This document shows positions 62,848 through 64,000 of a stretch of 64,000 bases of DNA, one piece after another. The first letter of the stretch is position 1; each line of letters opens with the position of its first letter. Under the pieces are notes generated by a model. The model made no database searches, was not told the origin of the DNA, and saw only the letters and a list, made by a program, of their open reading frames with translations. The translations under genes and the position numbers were made by a program. Origin of the DNA: Rhizorhabdus phycosphaerae (lineage in GTDB: Bacteria > Pseudomonadota > Alphaproteobacteria > Sphingomonadales > Sphingomonadaceae); the NCBI RefSeq assembly GCF_011044255.1, contig NZ_CP049107.1:992001-1056000 (forward strand). Reading direction: 5' to 3'.

Positions 62848-63318
62848 ATGGTGAAGACAACCGCAGCAGCCCTGTCGATCGCAGGCGCGGTCGGCCTTTT
62901 CTGTAGCTCGAGCGCTTTTTCACGGTCCTATGATGACATATCTCCCATCGCGCCGGGCATATATGGCAATGTCGAGTTCAGCGCAGACACCGGCGACTTG
63001 GGTGGTATTGAGATCGAGATCCACTCCGGGCCCAACCGCATAGTCGACATCACGGTGTGTGAAGGTTGGTGTGAATATGCCTACCAGGTCACCTATGAAG
63101 AATTGATGGGAACGATTTACTTTCAGATCGGTAACACCGGCTTCCCTCCCCGAAAATTCCGCGTGTCGGCGAAAGGCAAGAACGTCTTGATCGAGGAAGA
63201 TCAAGAGTTTGCCGCATATAAATATCGCCTGAAAAGGCAAAAGATGCGGTTTGGGCTCTCAGTTGCGGAAGATTCGATGGAAGAATATGCGGAGGAAATG
63301 AAAAGCCAAGCCAAATGA
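62848..63318 (+). CDS. small secreted protein of unknown function
   Basis: The 156-residue product starts with a signal peptide (MVKTTAAALSIAGAVGLFCSSSAFS). The mature part has beta-like sequence (GIYGNVEFSADTGDLGGIEIEIHSG) and two cysteines in VCEGWCEYAY, which probably form a disulfide. The C-terminal end is charged and helical (VAEDSMEEYAEEMKSQAK). No family is recognised. I start at 62848 because the signal peptide begins there; an ATG at 62791 would add 19 polar residues before it. Low GC and its position near an IS remnant suggest accessory DNA. Confidence 0.72.
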   Translation: MVKTTAAALSIAGAVGLFCSSSAFSRSYDDISPIAPGIYGNVEFSADTGDLGGIEIEIHSGPNRIVDITVCEGWCEYAYQVTYEELMGTIYFQIGNTGFPPRKFRVSAKGKNVLIEEDQEFAAYKYRLKRQKMRFGLSVAEDSMEEYAEEMKSQAK

Positions 63319-63458
63319 TGGCATAACTCCAATCCGGGCATTATATGCCGTCCGGATCGATCGAGGAAATTGTAGCCAGCTTTTCAGTGCGTCGGAAGCA
63401 GGCCAAGCGCGGCGAGCGCCCTCCCGTATGAAACGCGCTCTTTATACTGCTGAAGGGA

Positions 63459-63502
63459 TGGTGTGCTTACAGGACTCGAACCTGTGCCCCCCGCATTACG
63501 AA
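63459..63502 (-). tRNA. 3' half of a tRNA-Thr(CGU), truncated remnant or attachment-site copy
   Basis: Read on the minus strand, the 44 nt give the anticodon loop TTCGTAA (anticodon CGT), the 3' anticodon strand TGCGG, a T arm ACAGG-TTCGAGT-CCTGT, and a terminal CCA. The 5' half is missing: the bases before TTCGTAA (GGCC) do not pair with TGCGG and belong to the IS end. One base fewer than expected lies between T arm and CCA. It cannot be a working tRNA as it stands. Confidence 0.68.
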
Positions 63503-63507
63503 GGCCG

Positions 63508-64000
63508 CTAGGCGGCGTGGACAAATTTGAGCCAGTATCTTGTGGTGGCGATATAGACCATGCCAAGGAAGCTGTTGGACAGTTGATCGTATCGGGTAGC
63601 GATGGCCCGATTGATCTTGAGATGTCCAAACATGCGCTCGATACGGTTGCGCTGCTTGTAGAGCGTCCGGTCATGCGCGATTTTCACGCGACGGTTTGAC
63701 CTGCCGGGGATAACGGCAGCGATCTTCCGTTCGGCAAGATTGGCACGGATTGCGCCGGGGTCGTAGCCTTTGTCGGCAAGCAGCGTCAGGTGCGCGCTCG
63801 GGCAGGCCGATCAAGGCGTCATAGGCTTTGCAATCTGCTGCCTCGCCGACCGTCAGGAGGAAGGCGAGCGGTCGTCCGAGGGCATCAGCCAAGCAGTGAA
63901 GCTTACGGGTGAACCCGCCCCGCGAGCAGCCAAGAGCGCGTCGATGATTCCCCCTTTTCCACCCGCTGCCGAGACATGACCGCGAACTGTGGTGCTATCG
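63508..64000 (-). pseudogene. IS5-family transposase, frameshifted and cut by the window edge
   Basis: The minus strand encodes a DDE transposase in three frames: DSTTVRGHVSAAGGKGG (first catalytic Asp), then FTRKLHCLADALGRPLAFLL, then LLADKGYDPGAIRANLAERK (second Asp) to YKQRNRIERMFGHLKINRAI (Glu) and the TAG stop at 63508. A frame change lies near 63947-63958 in a run of A and G bases, which may be a programmed -1 shift of the kind known in some IS5 relatives. A second lies near 63787-63795 and is probably disabling. The 5' part is beyond the window. Confidence 0.82.

Noticed and set aside
1-64000. CRISPR arrays, rRNA genes and prophage modules
   Set aside because: No regularly spaced direct repeats, rRNA-like sequence or phage structural genes were found on reading both strands. 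The RTX nonapeptide repeats are protein-level only.

Overview
The window reads as chromosomal DNA of a high-GC alphaproteobacterium, most likely a sphingomonad (Sphingomonas, Rhizorhabdus or Sphingobium type). The evidence is the split F0 ATP synthase operon with separate b and b' subunits, an HWE-family histidine kinase, TonB-dependent uptake next to exported hydrolases, the five-step HutF/HutG histidine pathway, and palindromic intergenic repeats of the CATTCCCGCGAAGGCGGGAAT type. Genus and species cannot be fixed from the sequence alone. Most genes are housekeeping or catabolic, tightly packed, and often joined by 1-bp or 4-bp stop/start overlaps.

Layout. 1-4.8 kb (minus): leuB (cut by the window edge), recO, a polysaccharide deacetylase and uvrC. 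4.8-7.8 kb (minus): a small membrane protein, then the F0 operon atpI-atpB-atpE-b'-b, closed by a clear intrinsic terminator. 8.3-11.3 kb (minus): an rRNA/tRNA uracil methyltransferase, bifunctional Nnr and a lipoprotein. 11.5-17.3 kb (plus): a three-gene signalling unit (triple-receiver hybrid kinase, CheR-type methyltransferase, receiver-PAS-HWE kinase-receiver). 17.4-25.4 kb: metY, an N-formylglutamate amidohydrolase/enoyl-CoA hydratase pair, a Tat-exported DUF885 protein, amtB, a nitroreductase and lldD. 25.6-27.9 kb (minus): a three-gene accessory operon of lower GC. 28.2-30.8 kb (minus): a second NAD(P)HX dehydratase, a histidine phosphatase and a membrane zinc peptidase. 30.8-38.2 kb: the complete hut locus, with hutF-hutC divergent from hutI-hutH-hutG-hutU around an 18-bp palindrome that is the probable HutC operator. 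38.3-40.8 kb: a globin-coupled chemotaxis transducer and a cytochrome P450. 41.5-48.9 kb: a TonB receptor, amidohydrolase, M24-fold protein, amidohydrolase locus. 48.9-54.8 kb: an Lrp regulator, putA, a GNAT acetyltransferase and an amino acid permease. 54.9-59.1 kb: a FucP-like transporter, a VOC and SDR pair, an orphan PqqD protein and small exported proteins. 59.4-64 kb: a lower-GC, poorly conserved end with an orphan RTX protein, a small secreted protein, a tRNA-Thr 3' fragment and a decayed IS5-family transposase.

How the genes work together. The hut genes convert histidine to glutamate through formylglutamate. putA with its divergent Lrp regulator converts proline to glutamate. AmtB and the permease may supply nitrogen sources. 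The TonB receptor locus probably imports and hydrolyses an unknown peptide-like or amide substrate outside the cytoplasm.

The best candidate for an undescribed system is the operon at 25650-27946. It encodes a class III nucleotidyl-cyclase-like protein, a protein of unknown family with one C-terminal membrane helix, and a HEPN protein with an R-X4-H motif. The composition suggests a signal-plus-effector defence module, but that function is inferred and not shown by the sequence.
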